From contig SDUX01000006.1 in the NCBI GenBank assembly GCA_008729055.1, positions 3,522,842 through 3,586,841 of the forward strand: a DNA stretch of 64,000 nt, given 5' to 3'. The position numbers and the translations under genes were made by a program. The notes under the pieces were generated by a model. That model ran no database searches. It was not told where the DNA came from and saw only the letters and a program-made list of their open reading frames with translations. This stretch comes from Pyropia haitanensis. Its lineage: Eukaryota; Rhodophyta; Bangiophyceae; Bangiales; Bangiaceae. Position 1 is the first letter of the stretch. Every line of letters begins with the position of its first letter. Positions 28,261 through 38,800 of this stretch are shown one piece after another.

Positions 28261-29895
28261 ATGGACACCGACGCCGCCGACGCTGACGCCCTCCGCCGCC
28301 TCCCAGCTGACGAGGCAGCCCGGCGCGTGCGCGACGGCGGCACCATCCTGCTCCTGCCGCCGCTCCCCGCCGCCGCCGCGGTCGGCATTGACACCCGCGC
28401 GTACGCGCCGACGGCGCGGTTTCGGGGGTGGAAAGGCGTGCCGCCGGGGGTGCCACACCTGGTGCACCTCCACGAGGGGGGGGCGCTGCCGGCCCGCGGC
28501 GTGGGGGGGGGTGGCCGCGGCGGCGGCAGCGGCGGCGGCCGCGGCGGGGGTGCCAGCGGCGGCGGCGGCGGCCGCGGCGGGGGTGCCAGCGGCAGCGGCG
28601 GCGGCCGCGGTGGGGGTGCCAGCGGCGGCGGCGGCGGCGGTGGCGGCGGCGATGAAGCCGGCGGCTGCGTCGGCGCGTCCTTCCGGTCGTCCCGCCCCGG
28701 CGGTGGCGGCACGACGGCCGCCCCTCCCCCCCCGGTGGCCGCGTCGGCGTGTGGGTGGTGCCCGCCCGCGGCAGCGTCACCGCCCTGCGCTACGACCCGC
28801 CGTCAGAGGCGCTCGCCGTCGTCGCGCACCCCCCCGCGGACCTCCTCGCCGCCGCCGCGACGGGCCGCCTCGACGCCGCTCTCGGCCTCTACCCGCCTCC
28901 AGCGGCCGCCGAGTGGGCCGCGCTTCTGGGGGGGCCACCGCGCCCGCGCTGGCACGGGCGGGCATGCCGCCGGGCGTGGCGGTGCGGGGGGGGAGCCGCG
29001 GCGCGTGGAGGCGCTCGCGCCGCGCGGGTCCCTCGTGGGGGGGGGGTGGCGCCCGCCGTCGCCGCCGGGTTCCCCGCCGGGCGCTGGCGGCAACCGCGGT
29101 GGTGGCACCGGCAGCGGCGGCGGCGGCGGTGGTGATGGTGGTGGTGGCGGCGGGCGCGGCGGCGCGGCGGCGCCCCCCCCCCCGCCGCCGCCCGTGCGGG
29201 TCGTGTCCCCCGCATTTGCCTACCCCGACCGCGGCCGCGGCGCCCGACGACGGCCCGGTATGACGCCCGCGGAGGTGTCGGCGTTCAACCTGGACCGGTC
29301 GGACTATGTGGAGGGCATCCTCGCCGGCGCGTACGGCGGCGACGCCACCGCGGCGGTGGCCGAGGTCGCCCTCGCGTACCTGTCGTTTAGCCTCCTCTGG
29401 GCCGTCGACGGCCTCGACGTGTGGGCGGCGGCGGTCGGCGCCGTCTGTGGCGCGTGCCGCCTCGTCGCGGACCGGCCGCGGTGGGTGGCCGACGTGCTGT
29501 CGCTGGTTGCCGCGCAGCTGCGCCACGCGCCGGTCGAGCTGTTTGGGGGGAGGGGGGGGACGGACCTGGCGAACTGCGCGGGGGGGGGGGGACGGCAGCC
29601 TCCGCGCGGGCCTCGCGCGCCTCGACGCGACGGTCGCGGGGGTGGTGGCCGATGCCCGTGCGGCGCGCCGCGGCGCGCCCGTGCCGCCAGACGTGGCGCG
29701 TCTGGCCGCCGCGGCGCGTGCGCTGCGGGCGGTGGTGCGCTCGCGGTACGGGTGGGTGCTGCGGCGGCGGCGGCGGCGGCGACGTCACGGGGTGGCGGCG
29801 ACGGCGGTGGCGGCGACGGCGACGGCGGCGGCGACGGCGGACAGTCGCCGCCTCGAGAGCGACGGCGACGGCGTCGACGGCCACGACGACGGCGA

Positions 29896-29940
<45 letters not shown>

Positions 29941-30280
29941 CGACGACGATGACGTGGCGATGGGCGGGGGGCGGGGGGGCGACGCCGCCGCCGCCGCCGC
30001 CGCCGCCCGCCGTCCGCCCCCGCACTACGAGCCTGACGAGTGGGCCGAGGAGGGCGACGACCCGCCCGTGTACGTGCCGTTTGCAGACGTGGCGCCCGCG
30101 CTGGGCGGCGCGATCGCCGGCGACGGGGGGCGGCTTGCTCGGCCAGACGGGGGGGGGGCCGCCGCCGCAGGCCGCCGCGCGGCGTTGGCCGCCGCCCTCG
30201 ACGCCGCGGCGGCCGTGACGGGGCGGGCGGGGAGAGCGGGGGAGGTGGGGGGGATTTTAGGAGGGGGGGAGGGCGGGTGA
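28261..30280 (+). CDS. AAR2-like U5 snRNP splicing factor, frame broken at G/C runs
   Basis: AAR2 is a chaperone of Prp8 during U5 snRNP assembly. Residues from the ATG at 28261 show DGGTILLLPPLP, VGIDTRAYAPTARFRGWKGV and PPGVPHLVHLHE, matching the AAR2 N-terminal domain. After a Gly-rich insert the match shifts frame: VWVVPARGSVTALRYDP and LDAALGLYPPPAAAEWAALL (28740-28930). It returns to the first frame for TPAEVSAFNLDRSDYVEGIL and AEVALAYLSFSLLWAVDGLD (29260-29420). It shifts again for GSLRAGLARLDATVAGVV and LRAVVRSRYGW (29595-29760), then a poly-Asp tract (29896-29940) and an acidic tail to 30280. All three shifts fall at or near runs of 8-12 G or C (about 28726-28734, 28929-29050, 29542-29591). 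Homopolymer sequencing errors are the simplest cause; a decaying pseudogene or very short introns are alternatives. Confidence 0.65.
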
Positions 30281-30758
30281 GGTGAGGGGAGCGCCTGCTG
30301 TACGCTAAGGCAGGCTCCCGCTGTGGTTTCTTGGGGGGGGGCGGCGGGGGGGGAAGGTGGGTGAGGGGGGACAGCGTCAGCTGGCGCGCCCTGGAGTGGG
30401 GCGTGGGGACTGCCCCCTGCGACGCGCTGGTGCCTGCCTGGGGCGGCGGGGGGGGGGTGAGTGGGGGCGGCGGTCCGCCCGCGCCGGTGGCCGCCCCTGG
30501 GCGAGGCGCGTGCGCGCGCCATCCTCCCAGGCCGTGGGGCGTGCACGCGCCGACCTACCGCCGGCGCCGTTGCGGTGCGGGCGGCACCGCCGGCGGCGGC
30601 GTACCCAGTGATGGGGAGACGTGAGGACGGGTATGGCGGCGCGCCCGTATATAGAAAGACACGTCCCGTTTTGGATCAGGTATACACCCCCCACACGGGC
30701 TGAAATCGCAGATGGTGTATACCGCTCTCAGATGGTCTCAGAGGCGGTCGTGCCAGAG
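30281..30758. other. Intergenic DNA with GTATAC motifs next to FB2
   Basis: G-rich spacer follows the AAR2-like gene. Near FB2 the sequence GGTATACAC or its complement occurs at about 30681 and 30714 as well as at the proposed FB2 end, so the border may hold remnants of more than one element end. Confidence 0.4.
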
Positions 30759-31010
30759 GTGTATACCTGCTCCACGGCCTGGAAGTGACCCACCGTGAGC
30801 CACACATTTTCGAATTGGGCATGACCCGTGGGCCGGGGAGGCGTGACGCAGGCGGCCCCGACGGCCGTCGCGGCCTCTGCCCCGGCAATCCGTCTGACAG
30901 CTGGACAGCTGGGGGCGGGTGCACACAGGTCGGGATCCCGGAGGGCGGGTGCACTCGGATTGTCCTCGGGCGGGCAATTAATTGTGGGCCGTCGGCATCC
31001 GCCGCCTCCG

Positions 31011-31298
31011 ATGCTGGTGCGGCGTGCGACGTACCGCCACGGCCGCCGCCGCCGCCGCCGCCGCCCCCGCGGCCGCCCGCCGGCGTCGCCGCCGACCCCG
31101 CCGCCCGCCGCCCCCGCCGCGGCCGTCGCCGCCCCCGCCGCCGCCCGAGACCGCCGCCGCCGCGGCCGCCACGGCTGCTGCGGCGGGCGGCCACGGCCTC
31201 CGCCGCCGCCGTCGCCGCCGCCCCCGCCGCGGCCGTCGCTGCCGCCGCCGCCGCCGCCACCGCCGCCGCCGCCCCCGCGGCCGCCCGCCCCCCGCCGC

Positions 31299-31332
<34 letters not shown>

Positions 31333-32515
31333 TGCCGCGGCGGGCGGCCGCGGCCGCCCGCCGCCACCGCCGCCGCCGCCCCCGCCGCGGCCGTCGCCGC
31401 CCCCGCCGCCGCCCGCGACCGCCGCCGCCGCGGCCGCCGCGGCTGCCGCGGCGGGCGGCCTCGGCCGCCCGCCACCGCCGCCGCCCGCCACCGCCGCCGC
31501 CGTGGCCGCCGCCGCTGCCGCTGCCGCCGCCGCCGCCCGCCGCCACGGCCGCCGCCACCGCCGCCGCCGCCCCCGCGGCCGCCCGCCGCCGCCGCCGCCA
31601 CCTCTGCCCCCCCCGCTGCGGGCTGCTGCCGCCCGGGCTGCCGCTGCCGCCGCCGCCGTTGCTGCCGGCCGCCGGCCGCCTGCCTGGTCGGCCGCGGGCC
31701 GCCTGCCGCCCAGGCTGCCGCCCCGGCCGCCGCCGCCGCGGCCGCCGCCGCCGCATCCGCCGGTTGGCTGCCGTCGCGGCTGACGCTGCCGCCACCGCCG
31801 CTGCCGCCGGTCGCCGCCCTGGCTGGGGGCGGCCGCCCCCGCCGGCCGGCTGCCGGTCCGTCCCCCGGCCGCCGCCGCAGCCGCCAGCTACCGCCGTCGG
31901 CATGCTGCCGTCGCTGGCGGGGTGCCGCCGCCGGCGGCCTGCCTGGCCGGCCGCCGGCCGCCTGCTGCCCGGGCTGCCGCCCCGGCCGCCGCCCCCGCCG
32001 CCGCCGCCCCCACCGGGTTGCTGCCGCCCGGCTGCCGCTGCCGCCGCCGCCTTTGCTGCCGGCAGCCGCCAGCAGGCTGCCGCCGCCAGCAGGCTGCCGC
32101 CGCGTGCCTTTTGCCGCCAATCACGGGCTACCATTGTTGGCCAGCTGCCCGGCCGGCCGCTCGCCGGCTGCCGCCCCGGCCGCCGTCACCATCGCCGCCG
32201 CCCCTGCCGGTTGGCTAAAGCTCCGGCTGCCGCTGCCGCCTTCGCTGTCGCTGCCGGCCGCCGCCGATCCGCCCGCCACGGCAGCGCCGGCCGCCGCCGT
32301 CGCCCTTCGCCACCGCTGCCCCCGCTGTCTCTGCCGCCACCGCTCGCCATCGCCGCAGCCGCGGCCCCCGCCGCCGCAGTGGCGGCTGGCGCCGTCGCCC
32401 CCGCCCTCGCCGCGGCGGCAATGGCTGTCGCCGCCGCCCCCTGCCGCCGCTGCCTCCGTGGCGGCAGCGGCCGCCGCCGTGCGGGGGGAGGGGTGACCGG
32501 CCACGCTGCTTGCAC
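31011..32515. repeat. FB2 left outer arm: GCC/CGC-rich block
   Basis: This is low-complexity GCCGCC/CGCCGC DNA with TTGCTGCCGGC-type subrepeats near 31660-32120 that are also present in FB1 (3830-4010). The reading frames are open on both strands because of composition only. Confidence 0.65.
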
Positions 32516-34640
32516 GCAGAGGTATTTGAGAAAACTTATATACCGCGAATATTCGATGTGGACACAAAAGTACACGCACCTCAGACTTAACAAACATCAC
32601 TCAGCCTGTTTGGCGAATCAAGTGTCTCGTACGTCTGTTCTGATAGGCTGTCACACTTTCTGAACTGCGACTCTGTAGCAATCAATACTACTCATATTCT
32701 TGCTTGACATGAGAGTACCAACTTAGGAAAAACACCTATCCTGGTCAACGACTTGCACCTGGCAACTCCCAACTGCTGAAGCGCCGGCGCCCGACGCCCC
32801 CGTCCACCCCGCCTGGTCGCCCGCTTCTCCACTTCCTGGCCACCCAGCAGGCCAGGTGGATACATAAGCCTTATTCACTTGCTCTATCCAGTCTTGAGTG
32901 CGAGTCTGCCGATATCTGCGAGAGCACAGCCCCGAACGACCACATGGAGGGGCGCCATGTCTTCACCATTCCCCCTGGGTTCCGTAGCTCAGCGGCGTCT
33001 GCGATGGTGAAACACTGTTCGCTATGGCTCTTTGGACATCCTGACATTTGTAATCCTGCAGAACGCAATCGTTTGTTCAGACAGTGCAAGAAAGTGCCTC
33101 CCGTCTGTTTCTTTGTCATCCGCTGTACAGTATGGGCCTGAATATAGAGAGCATGAGAGCCATACCGCGGGAAGAGGTAGTCATATCTGGGTAAAATGAT
33201 CACGCTGAATCTATTGGTGCACACATCTGGCGTCGTGCACCCGTACGGCCGACAGGAATGTCGAGAGGCTGGGTGGCAGAAGCGCTATAGGCGCCCGCTC
33301 CGAGCGCTTTTGAGCGTAATGGGTCTACCTTGATTAATGAACGCTAAGACCAGAGGTACCTGTTGGCCACTGAGCCGTAAACATGCAAAGAAAGCACTCT
33401 GCAGTTCACTCATTGGTGACTGACTCACTGCTGATACGGTGGTATGCATTGCGGCGCAGCTGGTTGCGCCCACAGCGCAGTTGAGAGTGCAAAAAGCTAT
33501 GGAGGTAGCTGAGTACACTGTCTAGATCTGATAGATGTAGTTTTTGAAGGATGAGAGCGCTGTGGGGCGTTGGAAGGCCTATCACGCCTACCTGTCCAGA
33601 ATGGACATTTTGGGGGCCCATATCACCCACTTCTCGACGTTTGCGACACTTTCTGAGCACATACTCGTGCTCAGCGTCATCGAATTAGTCTGATGGGAAC
33701 AGCTTGAGAAAATTTTGCTTCACTTTCTGAAACGCGTTGTAGCGGCGTGTGACGCATTGCACCGAGGTGTGTGTGGGGCAGCGTCACGACGTGCAACACG
33801 AGCCAAGGACTAGTTCACCAACTTTTCTGAAGCATGCTCAATCGACTAAACCGACGTCGCTGAGTACGGTTATGTGCTCAAAATGTTTCGCAAACGTCGG
33901 GAAGTGGGTCATACAGACCCCCAAAGTGACCATTCTGGACAGGTAGCCTCGACAGGCTGTCTAACGCCCCACAGTGGTCTCGCGCACTAGAAGCTACAGT
34001 TCTCAGATCCCAACAGTACAGCAGACCTCCTCCACTACATTTGTGGTTCTCATCGGCGCTATGGGCGCGTCCAGCTGCGCGACATTGCCCAAAGCGCCAC
34101 CCTTTGCACAGGTTCAACAATGTCCGGACCCCGGCAAGCCGTCCAACCACTTTGAGCAATTGTACGCCACCAGGTACTCATACCCTCAGTGTCTGTGCAA
34201 GAAAAGAGGACGGTGAACCACCAAAAAGCTCTGGGAGGCGGGGCGTTTATAGCATGAAGCGCTTCCCTCCATAAATTTCTGGCTTTTTCTGTCCCCCATG
34301 ATGGTGCAGAGCAATAAAAAAATACATCAACAGTCGCAGCGTCATCAGTTTACTCGGAAATGAAGGATCCCTCCAGCTCCGCGGGTCCTATGTACTCCAC
34401 AGGCACGTACATACCGAGCAACAGGTCACACCATAACGGACCGGCGGCGCTTGTCAGCGCTATTTACTGAAAAAAAAATTAATGGCTGATGGAGCGTGGA
34501 CCATTGGGGACGCCAAAAAGGCACAACTGACGGCGTTTCACCGTCACGAGCGCGCCCGAGCGGCGGAACCAGTGGTGTGAGGGTGATGCACTTCGGCCCT
34601 CCATGAAACCGTTGTGGTCGCGGCCGTGACAGACGTGTGT
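32516..34640. repeat. FB2 inner arm and palindromic core
   Basis: 32516-32977 matches FB1 4201-4681. 32978-33850 matches 9872-10750. The right half folds back on the left half around about 33770. The sequence CCCCCTGGGTTCCG at 32971-32984 is the uninterrupted site into which the CACTA-like element inserted in FB1. The palindrome is more degenerate toward 34300-34600. Confidence 0.75.
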
Positions 34641-36134
34641 GCAGGCGCGCTCTCAACACTGATAGGAGTCGGAGACAAGGCATACATATCCACCAAGTCT
34701 GCTCGGAGAGCGTAAAACGGCGAAGCGGGCGACCGAGGCGGGGTGGAGGGGGGCGTCAGACGCCGGCGCTTCAGTCTTCGGCGTTGGCAGTCGCAAGTCG
34801 CTGACCAGGATGGGTTCAGAGTCAAATATTGTAATCCCATCTCCGGAAACAATTGATTCAGTACTACAATCTTCATCTCGCCCAGTTCAGATTGTGCAAC
34901 AGCCTATCAGGTTGGATGAATTGGACATCTGATTCGCCAGATAGGCCAGGAGATGTGAGTCAAGTCGGATTTGTATGTACTGTTGACCTCCATGGAATAA
35001 TCGCTTGGATTGTAATTTTAATCAAATATCTCTGCCTGCCATGTGAGGAGCTGGTCGCCACAGTCGTCTTGCTGCCCGGCCGCCTCAACCAGCGTCAGGG
35101 GAGGCGGCTCGCCGCGGCGCGGGCGCCAGCCTGCCGCGGTCGCGTCAGGGGGGAGACCGCAGTGCGCGGCGGCGGCGTCAGCCCCCCCCACCGGCCGGGG
35201 CAGTGGCGGTGGAGTGTGGGAGTGGCGGCAGACGGCGCTGCCACGACGGTCGCGCGGGGGGGGAGCGGCGGCAGCCGCCGCCGCCGCAACCGCGATGCAA
35301 GCGGTGGTGCGCAGCAGCGGCGGTGGCCGCTGCCGCCGTGGCAGCGGCTGCAGGGGCAGCATTGGCAAGCGGCTGCCGCCGCCGCCGCCGCCTCCACCGC
35401 TGCCGCCATCGCCAGACCCGTGGCGGTGGGCGGCGGCGGTGATTGCCCCAGCGGCCGCAGCCGCAGCCGCGGGGGCAGCGGTGACGGGTTGCGGCGGTCG
35501 CGGCCGCGTAGGAGACACAGGCGGCGGAGGACGGCAGCGGCCGCCACCGGGGCCACCGCGACGGCTGCAGCGGCCGAGGCGGCGGCGGCCACTGCCACCA
35601 CGGGAGCAGCGGCGTAAAGTGCGGCTAGGGTAGCGGCTGCTGCCGAGCGCCGCAGCCGGTGGGGCTACCAATGCTGCGCGGGGCGGCCGGAGCAGCCTGC
35701 GGCTGCCGGGGAGGCATGGGTGGCGGGGGCGGCCGGGGTAGCTGGGGCGGCCGGGGTGGCGGGGGCGGCCGGGGTGGCGGGGGCAACCGTGCCGACCGGG
35801 GCGGCCGCGGGGACCGCAGCCGCCCCGCCGGTGCCGCCCCGCCCGCCGGTGACGCGCCATAGGGAGACGATGCGTGGCGACCACGACGAGCGGGCCACCA
35901 GATCGCGCGCGTAGACGCGTAGACGTACAAACTGGCGGGAACACACGGTTACCCGACGAGCGAGACAGCAAAAAATTTCCAGCCGGGCAATTGCCAGCCA
36001 GGCGCGCCGGCCAACGAGGCCTGCCTCACGGTGGTGGGGGGGTGCCCGAGGTGATTTCGGAGGGGTGCCCCAGAGAGGCCGTGAGAGCCTGTATACTAAA
36101 CCGGCGATTTGAGAGCCTGGACGCAGGTATACAC
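34641..36134. repeat. FB2 right arm
   Basis: 34641-35030 is the reverse complement of the AT-richer arm (landmarks GGCGAAGCGGGCGACC and GACGCCGGCGCTTCAG). 35040-35650 is the G-rich outer block. At about 35720-35784 there are roughly three 18-bp units of GGGGCGGCCGGGGTGGCG. 35850-36134 is unique-looking and ends with GAGAGCCTG/GTATACT repeats. Confidence 0.6.
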
Positions 36135-36136
36135 TA

Positions 36137-36695
36137 AGGGCACGTCCACCAATGTCGATATTCGCCGATATTCGTGCCACGTAGGAAAAACGTGGCGCGT
36201 CGGGCCAAACGTGGCACTGATGCGGTCGTTCATCAATGTCAACGAGCTATTCCGGCCTAAAACGAACCCCCCTCAGCGAATAGACTTGATATAAGTGACG
36301 ACATAACTTCCTCTCCGTACCCTGACGTCTGTTAGCTCCAGAGCTATCGCCGGGCCAAAACAGGGTGTTTTGGCCGAGCGATAGCCCTGGAGCCAACAGA
36401 CCTTACCAATTGCCAGGGCGATGATTGGCTGAGAGCGTGCCACGTGTGGGCATCATTTCGACAGTGTGATAGTGGAGAGTTGTCAACACCAACGGCCTGG
36501 AACGAAGACGACGAACGGACCCGTGGTTTGGAAGGTAGCCTGTTGGTAGCCCCCGTCTCCACCGTAAGTCCACTTCACGTGCTTCGCCTGATAGCTCGCC
36601 GATAGCCCGACCACCCAGACGCTGCCACGTATGTACACGTGGCGTCTTAAAACCACTCATTTAAGACTGATAGCCGACATTGGTGGACGTGCCCT
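36137..36695 (+). mobile_element. MITE-like unit, left arm
   Basis: This 559-bp unit has terminal inverted repeats of at least 20 bp starting AGGGCACGTCCACC. Ends of the form GGGC next to TAA or TTA resemble PIF/Harbinger Tourist-type MITEs, but the three-base flanks do not match. A 73-bp hairpin lies inside (36328-36400). Confidence 0.6.
36328..36400. repeat. Internal 73-bp hairpin of the MITE-like unit
   Basis: TCTGTTAGCTCCAGAGCTAT pairs with ATAGCCCTGGAGCCAACAGA, and GGCCAAAACA with TGTTTTGGCC, with few mismatches. The mirror copy is at 37002-37074. Confidence 0.75.
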
Positions 36696-36706
36696 GAGGG
36701 GGGCTT

Positions 36707-37265
36707 AGGGCACGTCCACCAATGTCGGCTATCAGTCTTAAATGAGTGGTTTTAAGACGCCACGTGTACATACGTGGCAGCGTCTGGGTGGTCGGGCTAT
36801 CGGCGAGCTATCAGGCGAAGCACGTGAAGTGGACTTACGGTGGAGACGGGGGCTACCAACAGGCTACCTTCCAAACCACGGGTCCGTTCGTCGTCTTCGT
36901 TCCAGGCCGTTGGTGTTGACAACTCTCCACTATCACACTGTCGAAATGATGCCCACACGTGGCACGCTCTCAGCCAATCATCGCCCTGGCAATTGGTAAG
37001 GTCTGTTGGCTCCAGGGCTATCGCTCGGCCAAAACACCCTGTTTTGGCCCGGCGATAGCTCTGGAGCTAACAGACGTCAGGGTACGGAGAGGAAGTTATG
37101 TCGTCACTTATATCAAGTCTATTCGCTGAGGGGGGTTCGTTTTAGGCCGGAATAGCTCGTTGACATTGATGAACGACCGCATCAGTGCCACGTTTGGCCC
37201 GACGCGCCACGTTTTTCCTACGTGGCACGAATATCGGCGAATATCGACATTGGTGGACGTGCCCT
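36707..37265 (-). mobile_element. MITE-like unit, right arm
   Basis: This is the inverted copy of 36137-36695 with no difference seen by eye. Its outer end (GGACGTGCCCT, 37255-37265) borders CAGGCACCCGTGAGAGGGTG, which resembles the FB2-side flank CCGTGAGAGCCTGTATACT near 36077. Confidence 0.6.
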
Positions 37266-38800
37266 CAGGCACCCGTGAGAGGGTGTATACTGGACCGTGT
37301 CTTTCGCTCATCGCGCGCCCGCGTCGGGACGCGCGGGCCCCCCCTGGAGCACCGCCGCCGTCCCTGCCGGCGCTGACCCCGGCGCTCGGGTACCCCTCCA
37401 ACGCGTGATGCGTGCCTATCCCCTCGTCCGCCACCCCCTTCCCCTCCTCCCGTTCACGGTTCAGCGCCACTCGCTGCTGTCATGGTGGCAGCGACTAACG
37501 TCACGGGGTTCCCCACCGTTACATACCTAAGACACGAGATAATGCGATTGCTGCGCCTGGAGCGAGGGTGACAGTTGCACCCCCTCACGACCTCTGAGGG
37601 CGTGCAACCTCAACAGTGTCTTTTCCTCGTCCGTCGACAACCTTTGAGGGCCGCGCAAGTAAATATGCGGGGTGCTTTCGTCACCTTATTGTGGGCGCTT
37701 GCAGTGAAGCGCGCGCAGTTCTTCCCTTTGCGTGCTGTTTGCACACCTACAGAACACCTCGGAACGCTTCAGACAGAGAAAAAACAATACAAGGATGCGC
37801 TGCTCATTACCTGCCACACTCGCAAAGACAAAAAGCGGCGATCTTCACACTGTGAAGGGTCCACACCTGCTTCCACAAGGAGGGCCACAAGGAAAAAACA
37901 GGGTTTTTCTTGGTCACGGTTTAAGACCCAGTGCACTGCCGAGCCCGTTGTGCTCTCTGCGCCTCCCGGTTGACTCGCGCCGCCCCCCCCCCACCCCCCC
38001 AGCCGCGCGCGCAAAGGGCCACTGCGGCCCAGTATCAGGCCCTGGAGACGTGGCGGTACAGCATGCGCCAGCCGCTGCATGAGCGGGCGCATGCAGGAGG
38101 TGCGCGTGCACTCGAGGGCTGGCGGCGCGTGCGGACGGCCGGTGCGGTGGGTCGCGTGTGTCACAGCGGTCGTCTTGGGTTCGGGCGACGCCCCAGAAAA
38201 GATGGCAAGTCAGCAAGATGAGGAGACGAGGATGCCCCCGAGTAAACAGACGCAATATGCACAGTGAGTAAACAAAAGAGTGAACAAACACGCAAAACAA
38301 GAGCAAGAGTAAACGAACAGAGCTATGAAAACAAAAAACAGCTAGACAAGCACATACGAATGGGCCACCACACCAGCAAGCACCACAGGGACGGCTACTT
38401 GGCCGCCTCCGCCACCTGCGCAACGGGCGTGCCCACACGGGCGGCGCCCGTGGCGGCCGCCGCGGCCGCCGGCCAGCCCGTGGCGGCCCCGCCGCGGGAC
38501 CCCGCCACGGGGGGCGGTGGTGGCGGCGGCGGCACCGCCGCCGCCCCCGTGGGTGCCCCCGCCCCCGCTGCGGGCGCGCCGCCACGCGCCGCCCCGGGCG
38601 GCACGGCGGGAGGTGCCGCCGCCGGCGCCCCCACCGGCGCCACCTCCGCGGCGGGCGACGCGGCGGGCGCCGCCGCCAGTGCCGCGTCGGCGGCAGCACC
38701 GGGCAGCGACCGCCCGGCGCCACCACCACCACCCCGGTGAAGCTCGCGACCCCTATGAGCGTTGCTAGCGCCACGTGTACAAGTTCGACGATAGGGGTCA
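37266..38800. other. Spacer, one Ala/Pro-rich open frame
   Basis: It is mostly mixed sequence without domains. At 38395-38750 the minus strand reads an Ala/Pro/Gly-rich frame ending VAQVAEAAK. The plus strand reads a similar Ala-rich frame, so neither is firm. The AT-rich part 38230-38380 holds nothing recognisable. Confidence 0.35.

Larger units (their letters stand above)
30759..36134. mobile_element. Second foldback element FB2, carrying the empty CACTA target site
   Basis: FB2 has the same block order as FB1: GC-rich outer arm, AT-richer inner arm, palindromic core, inverted AT-richer arm, inverted GC-rich arm. It lacks the 5.2-kb transposon. Proposed ends are GTGTATACCTGC-TCCA-GGC at 30759 and its inverted form, GGTATACAC at 36126-36134, preceded by GCCTGGACGCA. 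The whole copy is about 5.4 kb. Identity to FB1 is high in the left inner arm and first half of the core, lower in the right arm. No coding sequence is found, so mobility would need a transposase in trans. Confidence 0.65.
36137..37265. repeat. 1129-bp palindrome of two head-to-head MITE-like units
   Basis: The sequence appears to be its own reverse complement around position 36701 except for the central spacer: ORFs on one arm reappear unchanged at mirror coordinates on the other (36403-36660 and 36742-36999; 36344-36562 and 36840-37058). Each arm is 559 bp, joined by an 11-bp spacer (36696-36706). Each arm also has its own terminal inverted repeats, AGGGCACGTCCACCAATGTC at the outer and inner ends. 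No TSD is clear: TAA and TGA flank the left unit, TTA and TCA the right. The mirrored ORFs are not genes. Confidence 0.9.

Noticed and set aside
36403..36999. Identical 85-codon ORFs on opposite strands
   Set aside because: They are mirror images created by the palindrome, not a duplicated gene.
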